From: an uncultured Pseudomonadota bacterium
GTDB lineage: Bacteria > Pseudomonadota > Gammaproteobacteria > Steroidobacterales > Steroidobacteraceae
Assembly (NCBI GenBank): GCA_903832085.1
Contig: CAIKZZ010000026.1
Coordinates: forward strand, 1-64,000
Reading direction: 5' to 3'
Length of the DNA: 64,000 nt
Shown in pieces: positions 42,817 through 52,234 of this stretch. How positions within the stretch are numbered: the first letter of the stretch is position 1; each line of letters opens with the position of its first letter. The notes below the pieces were generated by a model, which did not search any database, was not told the DNA's origin, and saw only the letters and a program-made list of their open reading frames with translations. The translations under genes were made by a program, and so were the position numbers.

Positions 42817-44241
42817 CTAGTACGCAAGCCACGCAACGAAGTACAGACTGTTATTGTCGCTTGCGTTGCGCCCAAAGCCGTCGTAGTTCTGTTTAAGACC
42901 CGCATACTTACTGTAGGCCGTGTATTGCAGCGAGAGTTTTGTATTAAGCCACGGCAGGTAACTGAGTTCAGCGGTGAGTCCGCGCGTATCAGGCAGGTGC
43001 GTTGTGGTCGCGATATACAGATCGTCCTGGCTGCCTGTCGTGCTAAATGCATTGACGGCGCCTCCAATGCGGCGCTTGTAATAGTAGGTGGCAGTCACCC
43101 GTGACGTCGTCAGCGTATTGTCAAGGCGCTGGGCGACGCCCGCGAGCACGCTGGCATTGAGCGTTTGGGTCTCGTGTATATGTGTCGCTGTGAGACTTGC
43201 CGTGTGGGGCTCAGACAGGAACTGATACTGCAGGTCAAACGCTAGGTCACGAAACTGATCAGACGGCCCGCCCAACAGGTGGCCGTAGCCTTGGGTGGTC
43301 GGCGGATCGCAGCTTGGGCAGCCGGCCACATCGGGATACAACTTAAAGCTCATGCCATAAGCGCCAAGCATGAGGGAGTGGGGGCCTTGGTTGGTCTCGT
43401 AGGCCACACGCCAGTAGGGCGCTGGTGTTGCAAGCACGCCACCTGCACTGGTGCTGTCTAAGGGCCCCGCAGTCCCTTGCTTAGCCGATCGGTACACGCC
43501 AAGTTCTGCGTACACAGACTCCTTCCAAAAGACGTAGGCACTGATTCCTGCCACATCCTGACCACGACTACCGTCGATCTGCGTGGCATAGGGGATCCCG
43601 AGTGCGCTGTTGGAACTCACATACGGAAACCCAAAGGCAGGTGTGGAGTTCCATAGATCTTGCACGGTTGGATTATTGTTCAGCGACACGCCGTACACCA
43701 GACTCTGATCATTCGGGAGCACCCGCATATCGGCGTAACGCAGATCCACATTGTCGATACCGATCGTGCCGGAGTCGTTCCCATAGGTCAGCTGCAGGAA
43801 AGCTCCCACGTGGGGCGCGATTTTGCCGGCATAAAAAATGCTCACCTGCTGTGGGAAAGCGACCGTGCCATTCTGCGAGGCGCCAGCTGCCCTTGCGCTA
43901 TCTGGCACGGGTTTCGCAAGCTCCGTGTCGCTCACTTGGATCATTAAGGACAGCGGCGGCAGATCGCTGAGGCTTAAGTTTTCTCTACGTTCGAGCGACA
44001 TGTCTTTAACTTGTTTTAAATTATCGATCACATAGCCACCCGCCTTGAACATGCGTCCAAAGTGTGTCAGCTCCGGAAAGACCGTATGGCAGGAGGCACA
44101 CGCCATCCCGGTTTGGCGCGCAAAGCTCGGTACGGCGGTTGCGAGCGGGGCATACAGCAGGATGGGCAGTGCCATCAAAGGCGCCAATAGCGTGAGCCAG
44201 CGCGGTGTGTGTAATGTAGGCATCGGGTGTGTCGCGGTCAT
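42817..44241 (-). CDS. Cyc2-like fused monoheme cytochrome / outer-membrane porin (copy B)
   Basis: A 474-residue paralogue of the gene at 13891. After a signal peptide ending ATA, it reads VPSFARQTGMACASCH and then FPELTHFGRMFKAGGY, again fitting the recalled Cyc2 cytochrome motif, with heme at Cys48/Cys51/His52. The remaining sequence resembles an outer-membrane barrel, and segments such as YGVSLNNNPTVQDLWNSTPA and the ending YSKYAGLKQNYDGFGRNASDNNSLYFV line up closely with copy A. Start ATG 44241 has AGGGGA upstream. It heads an operon with the c4 cytochrome. A role in moving electrons across the outer membrane is likely; direction and substrate are open. Confidence 0.8.
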   Translation of the reverse strand: MTATHPMPTLHTPRWLTLLAPLMALPILLYAPLATAVPSFARQTGMACASCHTVFPELTHFGRMFKAGGYVIDNLKQVKDMSLERRENLSLSDLPPLSLMIQVSDTELAKPVPDSARAAGASQNGTVAFPQQVSIFYAGKIAPHVGAFLQLTYGNDSGTIGIDNVDLRYADMRVLPNDQSLVYGVSLNNNPTVQDLWNSTPAFGFPYVSSNSALGIPYATQIDGSRGQDVAGISAYVFWKESVYAELGVYRSAKQGTAGPLDSTSAGGVLATPAPYWRVAYETNQGPHSLMLGAYGMSFKLYPDVAGCPSCDPPTTQGYGHLLGGPSDQFRDLAFDLQYQFLSEPHTASLTATHIHETQTLNASVLAGVAQRLDNTLTTSRVTATYYYKRRIGGAVNAFSTTGSQDDLYIATTTHLPDTRGLTAELSYLPWLNTKLSLQYTAYSKYAGLKQNYDGFGRNASDNNSLYFVAWLAY

Positions 44242-44325
44242 TCAGATCCCCTAATCACGCCGCAATTGGGCGTGCAATGGGTGAAACCTACAGCAGATCC
44301 GTGGTACGCCACAGATCGGAAAACA

Positions 44326-44347
44326 CCTATCGAAACGGCTCGATAGG
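44326..44347. promoter_or_regulatory. Inverted repeat in the cyc2-like/ygiQ divergent region
   Basis: CCTATCG (44326-44332) and CGATAGG (44341-44347) form a perfect 7-bp inverted repeat with eight bases between, centred in the 159-base gap between the Cyc2-like gene and ygiQ. It could be an operator for either gene. Confidence 0.45.
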
Positions 44348-44400
44348 GCGGTTTACACTAGAAATTCGCGGTCAGGCGCAGGATCAGCGACAATAGCGCC

Positions 44401-46563
44401 ATGTCGACTTCAACCGATGCGCCGAAGGCGTTATTTAGCTATCGTAAATATTGGGCACACCGCCACGGTGTCGCGCCCTTCTTGCCGACGACCCGCGCTG
44501 AGATGGATGAGCTCGGTTGGGATGCCTGCGATGTCATCGTGGTGACGGGGGATGCCTATGTGGATCACCCGAGCTTCGGCATGGCGATTGTGGGGCGCTT
44601 ACTGGAGGCGCAGGGCTTTCGGGTCGGGATCATTGCCCAGCCGAACTGGAAAACTCTGGATGATTTCACGGAACTCGGCGAGCCCACGCTCTTTTTTGGT
44701 GTCGCCGCCGGCAATATGGATTCCTTGGTCAATCACTACACCTCGGATCGGCGCGTGCGCAGTGATGATGCGTACACACCGGAGGGTGCGGCGGGCAAGC
44801 GCCCCGATCGCGCGGTACTTGTATATACGCAGCGCGTGCGCGAGGCCTACGCGAAGACACCAATTATTATTGGTGGTATCGAGGCGTCGTTGCGGCGGAT
44901 TGCGCATTTTGATTATTGGTCTGAAAAAGTACGCCGCTCGATACTGGTGGATGCCAACGCGGACTTGCTGGTGTACGGCAATGGCGAGCGCGCGATCGTC
45001 GAGATCGCGCACCGCTTAAGTGGCGGCGAGGCCATTGATCAGTTGCAAGATATACGCGGGACGGCCTTTCAGCGGATCAGCACCCCGTCGGGCTGGATCG
45101 AAATTGATTCAACCGATATCGATACGCCAGGACCACTCGCGCCTCCGGTGGACCCCTATGCCACTGAAGAGACCATTCGGGCGAGTAATACAGTTGTCAG
45201 TGAGCGGGGCGTCTCGGTCGTGAAGTTCACGCGCCGGGTGGCGTCTGCCGATCGTACGCGTAGCGTCATTCGCTTACCAGCGTTTGAGCAAGTGCGCGAT
45301 GATCCTGTGCTCTACGCGCATGCATCACGCATCCTTCATCAGGAAGCGAATCCGGGTAATGCGCGTGCATTAGCGCAGCGCCATGGTGATCGGGACGTGT
45401 GGCTCAATCCACCACCGATCCCATTATCGACGGCTGAGATGGATGGGGTCTATGAACTACCGTATCAGCGCGTGCCACACCCACGCTATGGGGACGCGAA
45501 GATTCCGGCCTACAAGATGATTCGTTTCTCGGTCACGATTCAGCGTGGCTGTTTCGGTGGCTGCACGTTTTGCTCGATCACTGAGCACGAAGGCCGCATT
45601 ATTCAAAGTCGCTCGGAAGACTCCATCATCCGTGAAGTAGAAGCTGTGCGCGACACGGTTCCGGGCTTTACGGGAGTGATATCCGATTTAGGCGGTCCCA
45701 CAGCCAATATGTATCGCTTGGCGTGCAAAAGCCCCACAGTGGAAGCGGCATGTCGACGCCCCAGCTGCGTCTTTCCAGGGGTGTGCCCAAACTTAAACAC
45801 GAACCACACGCCACTGATCCGACTGTACCAGCGGGCCCGGGCCTTGCGTGGCATCAAGAAGGTGCTGATCGCGTCTGGTGTGCGCTATGACTTAGCAGTG
45901 GAATCCCCTGAGTACGTGAAAGAGTTGGCGCAGCATCACGTGGGTGGCTATTTAAAAATTGCGCCCGAGGCGATTGCTGAGGGTCCGTTATCAAAGATGA
46001 TGAAGCCAGGCGTCGGTACCTATCATCGGTTTAAAGAGCTGTTCGATCGCTACTCGGCTGAGGCGGGCAAAGAGCAATATCTGATCCCTTATTTTATTGC
46101 AGCCCACCCAGGAACGACGGACGAGGACATGCTTGAGCTTGCGCTGTGGCTCAAGCAAAACGGGTTCCGCGCCGATCAGGTCCAAGCGTTTTTACCATCA
46201 CCGATGGCCACCGCCACCGCGATGTGGCATTCGGGTAAAAACCCACTCAAGCGCGTGACGCGCCACAGCGAGGACGTGGTCGTGCCTAAAGGCATGACGA
46301 CGCGCCGCCTACACAAAGCATTTTTGCGCTATCACGATGCCAATAACTGGCCCGTGATTCGTGAGGCCTTAAAGCGTATGGGCCGATCGGAACTCATCGG
46401 CGGCGGTAAGCATCATCTGGTACCGGCATGGCAGCCTGCGGGTACTGGCAATGCCCCCCCACGTCCAACAGCCGGCGCGGCGGGGCGTATACGCACCCAG
46501 CACACAGGTCTGCCGCGCAATCCCCGCGGTCCCCGTGCGCCGGGCGGCGTACGTCGCCCATGA
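44401..46563 (+). CDS. ygiQ: YgiQ-family radical SAM protein
   Basis: A 720-residue member of the UPF0313/YgiQ family. It has an N-terminal cobalamin-binding-like domain ([20 protein letters not shown], then [17 protein letters not shown]), the radical-SAM cluster motif [16 protein letters not shown], and a characteristic Pro/Arg-rich C-terminal tail. The reaction catalysed is not established to my knowledge. It is divergent from the Cyc2-like operon. Confidence 0.93.
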   Translation: MSTSTDAPKALFSYRKYWAHRHGVAPFLPTTRAEMDELGWDACDVIVVTGDAYVDHPSFGMAIVGRLLEAQGFRVGIIAQPNWKTLDDFTELGEPTLFFGVAAGNMDSLVNHYTSDRRVRSDDAYTPEGAAGKRPDRAVLVYTQRVREAYAKTPIIIGGIEASLRRIAHFDYWSEKVRRSILVDANADLLVYGNGERAIVEIAHRLSGGEAIDQLQDIRGTAFQRISTPSGWIEIDSTDIDTPGPLAPPVDPYATEETIRASNTVVSERGVSVVKFTRRVASADRTRSVIRLPAFEQVRDDPVLYAHASRILHQEANPGNARALAQRHGDRDVWLNPPPIPLSTAEMDGVYELPYQRVPHPRYGDAKIPAYKMIRFSVTIQRGCFGGCTFCSITEHEGRIIQSRSEDSIIREVEAVRDTVPGFTGVISDLGGPTANMYRLACKSPTVEAACRRPSCVFPGVCPNLNTNHTPLIRLYQRARALRGIKKVLIASGVRYDLAVESPEYVKELAQHHVGGYLKIAPEAIAEGPLSKMMKPGVGTYHRFKELFDRYSAEAGKEQYLIPYFIAAHPGTTDEDMLELALWLKQNGFRADQVQAFLPSPMATATAMWHSGKNPLKRVTRHSEDVVVPKGMTTRRLHKAFLRYHDANNWPVIREALKRMGRSELIGGGKHHLVPAWQPAGTGNAPPRPTAGAAGRIRTQHTGLPRNPRGPRAPGGVRRP

Positions 46564-46598
46564 GTCGATGAGGCGATGAGTCATTGGAGCCATGACCG

Positions 46599-46781
46599 AT
46601 GAGCACAAGGCCTCAGCATCAGGCGCTGCCGGGCTTCTTTGATCGACTGCTCGCACCCTATGCCCTGAGCCGCGCTGAGCGCCTGATGGGCCGCTTGCTC
46701 GTCAGCGTACTTGCGATTCCAGGCGCGAGCGTACTTTTGCGAGCGTGGCATCGGCGCCGGAGCGGCCAAAAAACCCATTAA
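46599..46781 (+). CDS. Possible small membrane protein, 60 residues
   Basis: An open frame with GGAG ten bases before ATG 46599. The product has a basic N-terminus, one hydrophobic stretch (about 30-47, GRLLVSVLAIPGASVLLRAW) and a basic tail. It resembles nothing I recognise. It could be real or merely a chance frame between ygiQ and thrA. Confidence 0.35.
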   Translation: MSTRPQHQALPGFFDRLLAPYALSRAERLMGRLLVSVLAIPGASVLLRAWHRRRSGQKTH

Positions 46782-46856
46782 ATCGGCTTTTAGGGTTGCG
46801 GGAGACCGCCGCAGGCCAGTAGATTGTGCGGTGCATTAGTCACTAGGCCCCTTGCG

Positions 46857-49364
46857 ATGAATCCAACCCAGTCACCCAACGTCACGCCGGCGGATAGCTC
46901 CTTTGTGGTGCATAAATTTGGTGGCTCCTCCGTCGCTGATGCGGCGTGTATGTTGCAGGTGGCACGTCTGGTAGAAGCGGACCCGCATGCGCGGGTGGCG
47001 GTGGTGCTCTCCGCCTGTAAGGGGGTCACCGACACGCTCCTGAGCCTGGTGACTTTGGCTGAGTCAGGGGCTGCCTATGAAGACGCAGTCACCGCGCTGC
47101 GTGCGCGCCACGAGACCCTGGCACGTACGGTGTTGTCCGAACGCGTGTCCGATGCGTTTATTTCACTGCTCGATCAAGACTGCCGCGATATCACTGGCAT
47201 CTTGCAGTCGGTGCGCTTGCTGCGCTCGGCAGGGGACAACATGCGTGAGTTGCTCGCTGGCTTTGGCGAGATCTGGTCCACGCGCTTATTTGCAGCGTTA
47301 CTTGAGGCGCGCGCATCGCGCGCCGGTGACATCCGTTGGGTGGACGCACGCCAACTCATCGTGGTCGACAAGGCGTCCTTAGGCCCCTCGGTGCGTTGGG
47401 CTGATTCGCGCGCGAAGCTGACGGCTCTGGGCCTGACGCCTGCGCCCGTTACGCTCGTCATTCCAGGATTTATTGCCAGTGATCGCTTAGGGATACAGAC
47501 AACCCTTGGCCGTAATGGCAGCGATTTTTCTGCATCGATCGTGGGTGCGTTAACCGCGGCAGAGGAAATTATTATCTGGACTGATGTGGACGGCGTGCTA
47601 TCCGCTGACCCGCGCCGAGTACCAGACGCCAAGGTGATCGATGCGCTCAGCTACAACGAGGCAATGGAGTTAGCATACTTTGGCGCGAAAGTGATCCACC
47701 CGCAGACCATGGCGCCTGCGGTGGAACGTGAGATTCCCATCGTCATTAAAAACACGTTTGCGCCGGAGCGAGCGGGCACTCGCATCTCCGCGCGGCCGCA
47801 ATCGCAACTCACCGTGAAGGGCATCACGACGATTGATGATGTGGCGCTTTTGAATCTCGAAGGCGCGGGCATGATCGGCGTGCCTGGCACGGCCGAGCGT
47901 CTGTTCGGTGCACTGCGTAACGCCGGTATTTCGGTCATTTTAATTTCGCAAGGCAGCAGCGAGCACTCGATTTGCTGCGCCATTCCACAGCGGCAGATGG
48001 CAAGTGCGCGCACGGTGGTAGAGCGCGCCTTCGCACTGGAGTTGCAAGAAGGGCAAATTCAACGCGTTGAGCTCAATGACGGGCTCGCGATCGTGGCGGT
48101 CGTGGGTGACGGCATGGCAGGCTCCCATGGCGTCGCTGCCAAAGTCTGTACGGCACTGGCTGATGCGGGAATAAACATTCGCGCCATCGCCCAAGGAGCG
48201 TCGGAGCGCAATATTTCGTTTGTGATTGAGGCCAAACAATCCACGCGTGCGCTGCGCGCTGTGCATGCCGCGTTTTATTTGTCCCCGCACGCCGTGTCCA
48301 TCGGCCTCATCGGTCCTGGCGTCGTGGGTGGGGAGCTACTGAACCAGTTAAGCTCACAATTACAACGCCTCGCCAAAACTGCCAATTTGGACCTGCGCGT
48401 CCGCGGCGTGCTGACCTCAAAGCGCATGCTGCTAACCGAGCACAGCATCAGCCCGGCTGACTGGCAAGCCGCCACTTCGGGACCTGCGACGAGCGCCGTG
48501 CTGACGGACTTTGTGAAGCACATCCATACAGAGCACCTGCCGCATGCAGTAATCGTTGATTGCTCGGCAAGCGAATCGGTGGCCACGCTGTATGCCGAGT
48601 GGCTGCGCGCTGGAATTCACGTTGTCACGCCAAATAAAAAAGCCAACAGCGGCCCTTTGGATTACCGCCAAGCGATTACGGATGCGGCCAAAGCAGGCGG
48701 AACCCATTATTTGTATGAGACGACGGTGGGTGCGGGGTTGCCGGTGATCCAAACCCTGCGTGAACTGCTGAACACGGGCGATGAGATCCGTAGCGTTGAG
48801 GGTATGTTCTCAGGCACGCTAGCCTTTTTGTTCAACTCATACGATGGCGTCGCACCGTTTTCCGAGATCGTCAAGAGCGCGAAAGTCAAAGGCTATACCG
48901 AGCCCGATCCACGCGACGATTTGTCGGGCACCGATGTGGCGCGCAAGATTGTGATTTTGGCGCGCGAGATCGGTCTTAAAATTGAGTTAAGCGACGTGCT
49001 AGTCGAGAGTTTAGTGCCTACTGCCTTACAATCCGTCTCGGTCAGTGAGTATTTGGAGCGCCTACCGCAGTTTGATGAGCAGATGGCAAGCCGCTTTAAA
49101 GCGGCGAGTGCGCAGGGCAAGGTCCTGCGCTATGTGGGACGCTTAGAGGCGAGCGGTAGTGCCCGCGTCGGGCTCGTCGAACTGCCTCGCACGCACGCCT
49201 TTGCCAACAGCGCGTTGACTGATAACGTAGTGCGCTTCGAGACACGCCGGTACTGCGACAATCCGTTGATTGTGCAAGGACCAGGTGCGGGACCGGAGGT
49301 CACGGCGGGCGGCGTGTTTGGGGATTTGTTGAGACTGTGCGCCTATTTGGGTGCAAAAATTTAA
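46857..49364 (+). CDS. thrA: Bifunctional aspartokinase / homoserine dehydrogenase
   Basis: About 835 residues from ATG 46857. The N-terminal aspartokinase (VHKFGGSSVADA, then TLGRNGSDFSASIVG) phosphorylates aspartate; the middle carries ACT regulatory domains (GVPGTAERLFGALRNAGISV); the C-terminal homoserine dehydrogenase has a Rossmann GLIGPGVVGGELL, and TPNKKANSG and GGTHYLYETTVGAGLP. It performs steps one and three of threonine synthesis, and ACT domains suggest threonine feedback. First gene of thrABC. No threonine-rich leader peptide or attenuator is visible upstream, unlike the E. coli operon. Confidence 0.96.
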   Translation: MNPTQSPNVTPADSSFVVHKFGGSSVADAACMLQVARLVEADPHARVAVVLSACKGVTDTLLSLVTLAESGAAYEDAVTALRARHETLARTVLSERVSDAFISLLDQDCRDITGILQSVRLLRSAGDNMRELLAGFGEIWSTRLFAALLEARASRAGDIRWVDARQLIVVDKASLGPSVRWADSRAKLTALGLTPAPVTLVIPGFIASDRLGIQTTLGRNGSDFSASIVGALTAAEEIIIWTDVDGVLSADPRRVPDAKVIDALSYNEAMELAYFGAKVIHPQTMAPAVEREIPIVIKNTFAPERAGTRISARPQSQLTVKGITTIDDVALLNLEGAGMIGVPGTAERLFGALRNAGISVILISQGSSEHSICCAIPQRQMASARTVVERAFALELQEGQIQRVELNDGLAIVAVVGDGMAGSHGVAAKVCTALADAGINIRAIAQGASERNISFVIEAKQSTRALRAVHAAFYLSPHAVSIGLIGPGVVGGELLNQLSSQLQRLAKTANLDLRVRGVLTSKRMLLTEHSISPADWQAATSGPATSAVLTDFVKHIHTEHLPHAVIVDCSASESVATLYAEWLRAGIHVVTPNKKANSGPLDYRQAITDAAKAGGTHYLYETTVGAGLPVIQTLRELLNTGDEIRSVEGMFSGTLAFLFNSYDGVAPFSEIVKSAKVKGYTEPDPRDDLSGTDVARKIVILAREIGLKIELSDVLVESLVPTALQSVSVSEYLERLPQFDEQMASRFKAASAQGKVLRYVGRLEASGSARVGLVELPRTHAFANSALTDNVVRFETRRYCDNPLIVQGPGAGPEVTAGGVFGDLLRLCAYLGAKI

Positions 49365-49380
49365 ACGAACGAGGTGTAGT

Positions 49381-50310
49381 TTGCGTCATTCGGCCACTGC
49401 CTTTGCGCCTGCGACTGTCGGTAACGTCGGTATCGGCTTTGACATCTTGGGTCACACCGTTGAGGCCATCGGCGACAAGGTTCGTGTAGAACGTACCAGC
49501 ACCAGGGGGGTGCGTATCACGGCGATCACGGGCTCGGATGCCGAGTTGCCACTCGAGAGCGCGAAGAATACTGCAGGCCAGGCACTGCTCAGCATGCTCG
49601 CGGATGAGCATGCCGAGTTTGGTCTTGATGTCAGCATCGAAAAAGGCATCCCACTCGGGTCCGGCCTCGGTGGATCGGCGGCGTCAGCCGTTGCCGCCGT
49701 GGTCGCCGCAAATGCCGTATTCGCGAAACCCTTAAGTCAGTTACAGCTGCTGCAGTACGCGATGAAAGGCGAGCAAGTCGCCAGCGGGTCCGTGCACGTT
49801 GATAACATCGCGCCGAGCTTGTTCGGTGGGATGGTGCTGACCGTGGGTATAGACCATCCACGCACCAAGCAGATACCGGTGCCACCGGGTATCAAGTGCG
49901 TTTTGGTGCACCCACACATGTTTTTATCGACCAAAGAAGCGCGGCGGATTTTGTCAAAAACAGTGCAGCTATCAGACCTCGTGTGGCAGTGCGCCAACCT
50001 CGCGGGCTTTATCTCAGCGTGCTACACGAACGATTTAGACATGATTCGGGATGCGTTTGAGGATGTGGTAGTCGAGCCGCAGCGCCAAGCACTGATTCCA
50101 GGCTTTCGCGATGTCAAAGCCGCGGCCGTTGCGGGCGGGGCGCTTGGTTGCTCGATCTCAGGTGCGGGACCGACCGTCTTCGCATGGTGCCTAAGCGCTG
50201 ATGCGCCCCGCATACGTGATGGGATGGTCGATGCTTTCGCCGCTCACAAGCTCGGCTGTGATCAATGGATTTCCTCAATAGAGCCCATGGGCGCACGGGT
50301 GATTGACTAA
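49381..50310 (+). CDS. thrB: Homoserine kinase
   Basis: A 309-residue GHMP kinase with the ATP-binding GIPLGSGLGGSAASAVAAV and the N-terminal FAPATVGNVGIGFDILG. I chose a TTG start at 49381 because GAGGTG lies six bases upstream; a GTG at 49351 inside thrA would add ten residues the family lacks. Stop and thrC start overlap (TAATG). Confidence 0.94.
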   Translation: MRHSATAFAPATVGNVGIGFDILGHTVEAIGDKVRVERTSTRGVRITAITGSDAELPLESAKNTAGQALLSMLADEHAEFGLDVSIEKGIPLGSGLGGSAASAVAAVVAANAVFAKPLSQLQLLQYAMKGEQVASGSVHVDNIAPSLFGGMVLTVGIDHPRTKQIPVPPGIKCVLVHPHMFLSTKEARRILSKTVQLSDLVWQCANLAGFISACYTNDLDMIRDAFEDVVVEPQRQALIPGFRDVKAAAVAGGALGCSISGAGPTVFAWCLSADAPRIRDGMVDAFAAHKLGCDQWISSIEPMGARVID

Positions 50311-51605
50311 TGCAGTTTCTAAGTACACGCGATCCTTCCCACCACGTGGGCTTATCGGCTGCTTTAGCGCGCGGCATCGCACCCGATGGTGGCCTGTATG
50401 TGCCCGAGGTGTTCCCGACACTGAGCGTGGAAGCATTTGCAGGGTGCGACACGGTGGCCGAGTGCGCGCGCGTGCTGCTCGCGCCTTTCTTTGACGGCGA
50501 TGCGCTTGCAGGTGAGGTGCCTGGCATTGCGCACGAGGCATTTAATTTTCCGGTTCCCATCGTGCCACTCGCGCTCAAAGACGATGTCGGCGTATTGGAG
50601 CTATTTCACGGCCCGACCGCAGCGTTTAAAGATTTCGGCGCGCGGTTTTTAGCCGGGACATTCGCCAAGCTACCGCACGATCCAAAGCGACCCTTGTCAA
50701 TTTTAGTGGCGACCTCGGGCGATACCGGCGGGGCAGTGGCTGCCGCTTTTCATGGTCGCGCTGGCATGGAAGTGATCGTGTTGTACCCGAAGGGCTTGGT
50801 CTCTGCGCGCCAAGAGCAGCAACTGACCTGCTGGGGCGGGAATGTGCGCACGCTTGCGGTGCGCGGCACATTTGATGACTGTCAAGCATTAGTCAAAGCC
50901 GCCTTTGCTGACGCCCCGCTGCGCCTGACCCGCGAATTGTCTTCCGCCAACAGCATTAACATTGGACGTCTGCTACCGCAGGCTTCCTACTACGCCTATG
51001 CAAGCCTGCACACGTGGCGCCGTACCGGCAAGCGTGCGAATTTCATCGTGCCGAGCGGCAACCTAGGCAATGTACTTGCTGCTGTATGGGCGCGCCGTGT
51101 GGGCCTGCCCATCGGCCGGTTACACATGGCTTTTAACGAAAACCGTACGGTGCCTGACTACCTCGACGGCAAACCCTGGCAGCCGCGACCGAGCAAAGCG
51201 ACACTCGCGTCGGCAATGGATGTCGGTAATCCAAGCAACATGGAACGTCTTACCTATTTGTATCCCGATCTGAACGCCGTGCGCGACGCGGTGTCATCGG
51301 TGAGCGTGACGGATACGCAGATTCGGGCACGGATTCAAGAGGACCACCTGGCTTTACATCAAACCTGGTGCCCACACACCGCCATCGCAGCGCAGGCCTA
51401 TCAACAGCTGTCCGCAACAGACCGCGCGGCCGGGCCCTGGCTGCTCGTGGCCACAGCGCATCCTGCCAAGTTTCCGGAGACAGTGGAGCCGCTGATTCAT
51501 GCGCAGGTCCCAGTTCCCGACGCGTTGGCGCGCCTCTTATGCTTACCGCGTCAAGTCACTGAAATCGAGGCAAGCATGACGGCTCTCAAGGCATGCTTAG
51601 CGTGA
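50310..51605 (+). CDS. thrC: Threonine synthase
   Basis: A 431-residue PLP enzyme converting phosphohomoserine to threonine. It begins MQFLSTRDPSHHVGLSAALA, the expected start, and the PLP Lys is in FHGPTAAFKDFGARFL. The pyrophosphate/phosphate site ATSGDTGGAVAAAF is intact. Its 3' end overlaps the next gene by 13 bases. Confidence 0.96.
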   Translation: MQFLSTRDPSHHVGLSAALARGIAPDGGLYVPEVFPTLSVEAFAGCDTVAECARVLLAPFFDGDALAGEVPGIAHEAFNFPVPIVPLALKDDVGVLELFHGPTAAFKDFGARFLAGTFAKLPHDPKRPLSILVATSGDTGGAVAAAFHGRAGMEVIVLYPKGLVSARQEQQLTCWGGNVRTLAVRGTFDDCQALVKAAFADAPLRLTRELSSANSINIGRLLPQASYYAYASLHTWRRTGKRANFIVPSGNLGNVLAAVWARRVGLPIGRLHMAFNENRTVPDYLDGKPWQPRPSKATLASAMDVGNPSNMERLTYLYPDLNAVRDAVSSVSVTDTQIRARIQEDHLALHQTWCPHTAIAAQAYQQLSATDRAAGPWLLVATAHPAKFPETVEPLIHAQVPVPDALARLLCLPRQVTEIEASMTALKACLA

Positions 51606-52195
51606 CGCTGCCGGAAATTCCGCTTGTGTGGCTCGTCGCGGTTGGAAGTGCGCTCGCCATTGGTGGAGTTGGCGGGCATTTTGGGTATCGGTTTTGGAAG
51701 GAGCGTCGTGCGAGGCGCACTGTGGAGACGATATTTCGGTCCGTCTCGCTTGATCTGTTAACTGACGTGCTGGTGCCGGACGACATGGGCGGCACCGTGC
51801 ACATGGATGCGCTCCTAAAAACAACCAACGCAATCGTCGTAATTGACCTGCGTGATATTGCGGGACTCATTTTTGGTAGCGAGCAGATGACCGAATGGGC
51901 GGTCATGCAAAAGAACTGGCGCTACACCTTTGCCAATCCCTTGGGGCCCTTGCATGAGCGTTTAAGTGTCGTGCGCAGCCTGGTTGGCGAGCACGTGACA
52001 GTTGAAGGTTTGGTGGTATTTACTGACCGCGGGAGCTTTCCTAAAGGCTATCCGCCGTTGGTCGCACGCTTGTCGTCGCTGGAAGCGGCCCTATCTGGCA
52101 TTACTGCGATCACAGGGACTGAGACGCAGCTCGATGCAGCCTGGGCATCGGTTCAGGCCGTGGCAAGCAAAAGCCCCATCCTGCGCCGCTACTGA
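51593..52195 (+). CDS. Membrane-anchored NERD-domain protein
   Basis: A 200-residue protein with one N-terminal membrane helix (about 8-32), a basic stretch (RFWKERRARR), and a domain with NAIVVIDLRDIAGLIFG, WRYTFANPLGP and EGLVVFTDRGSF, which matches the NERD (nuclease-related) domain. The function of most NERD proteins is unknown; some are nucleases or are linked to nucleic-acid processing. It begins inside the end of thrC, so it is translationally coupled to the threonine operon without an obvious metabolic reason. Confidence 0.75.
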   Translation: MLSVTLPEIPLVWLVAVGSALAIGGVGGHFGYRFWKERRARRTVETIFRSVSLDLLTDVLVPDDMGGTVHMDALLKTTNAIVVIDLRDIAGLIFGSEQMTEWAVMQKNWRYTFANPLGPLHERLSVVRSLVGEHVTVEGLVVFTDRGSFPKGYPPLVARLSSLEAALSGITAITGTETQLDAAWASVQAVASKSPILRRY

Positions 52196-52234
52196 ACGAC
52201 GGCGCTGCGTGTGAGTGGCTCAAGGAGCGTGCTG

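Noticed and set aside
46785-46856. Threonine leader peptide and attenuator before thrA
   Set aside because: No short frame rich in Thr/Ile codons and no hairpin followed by T run is present.
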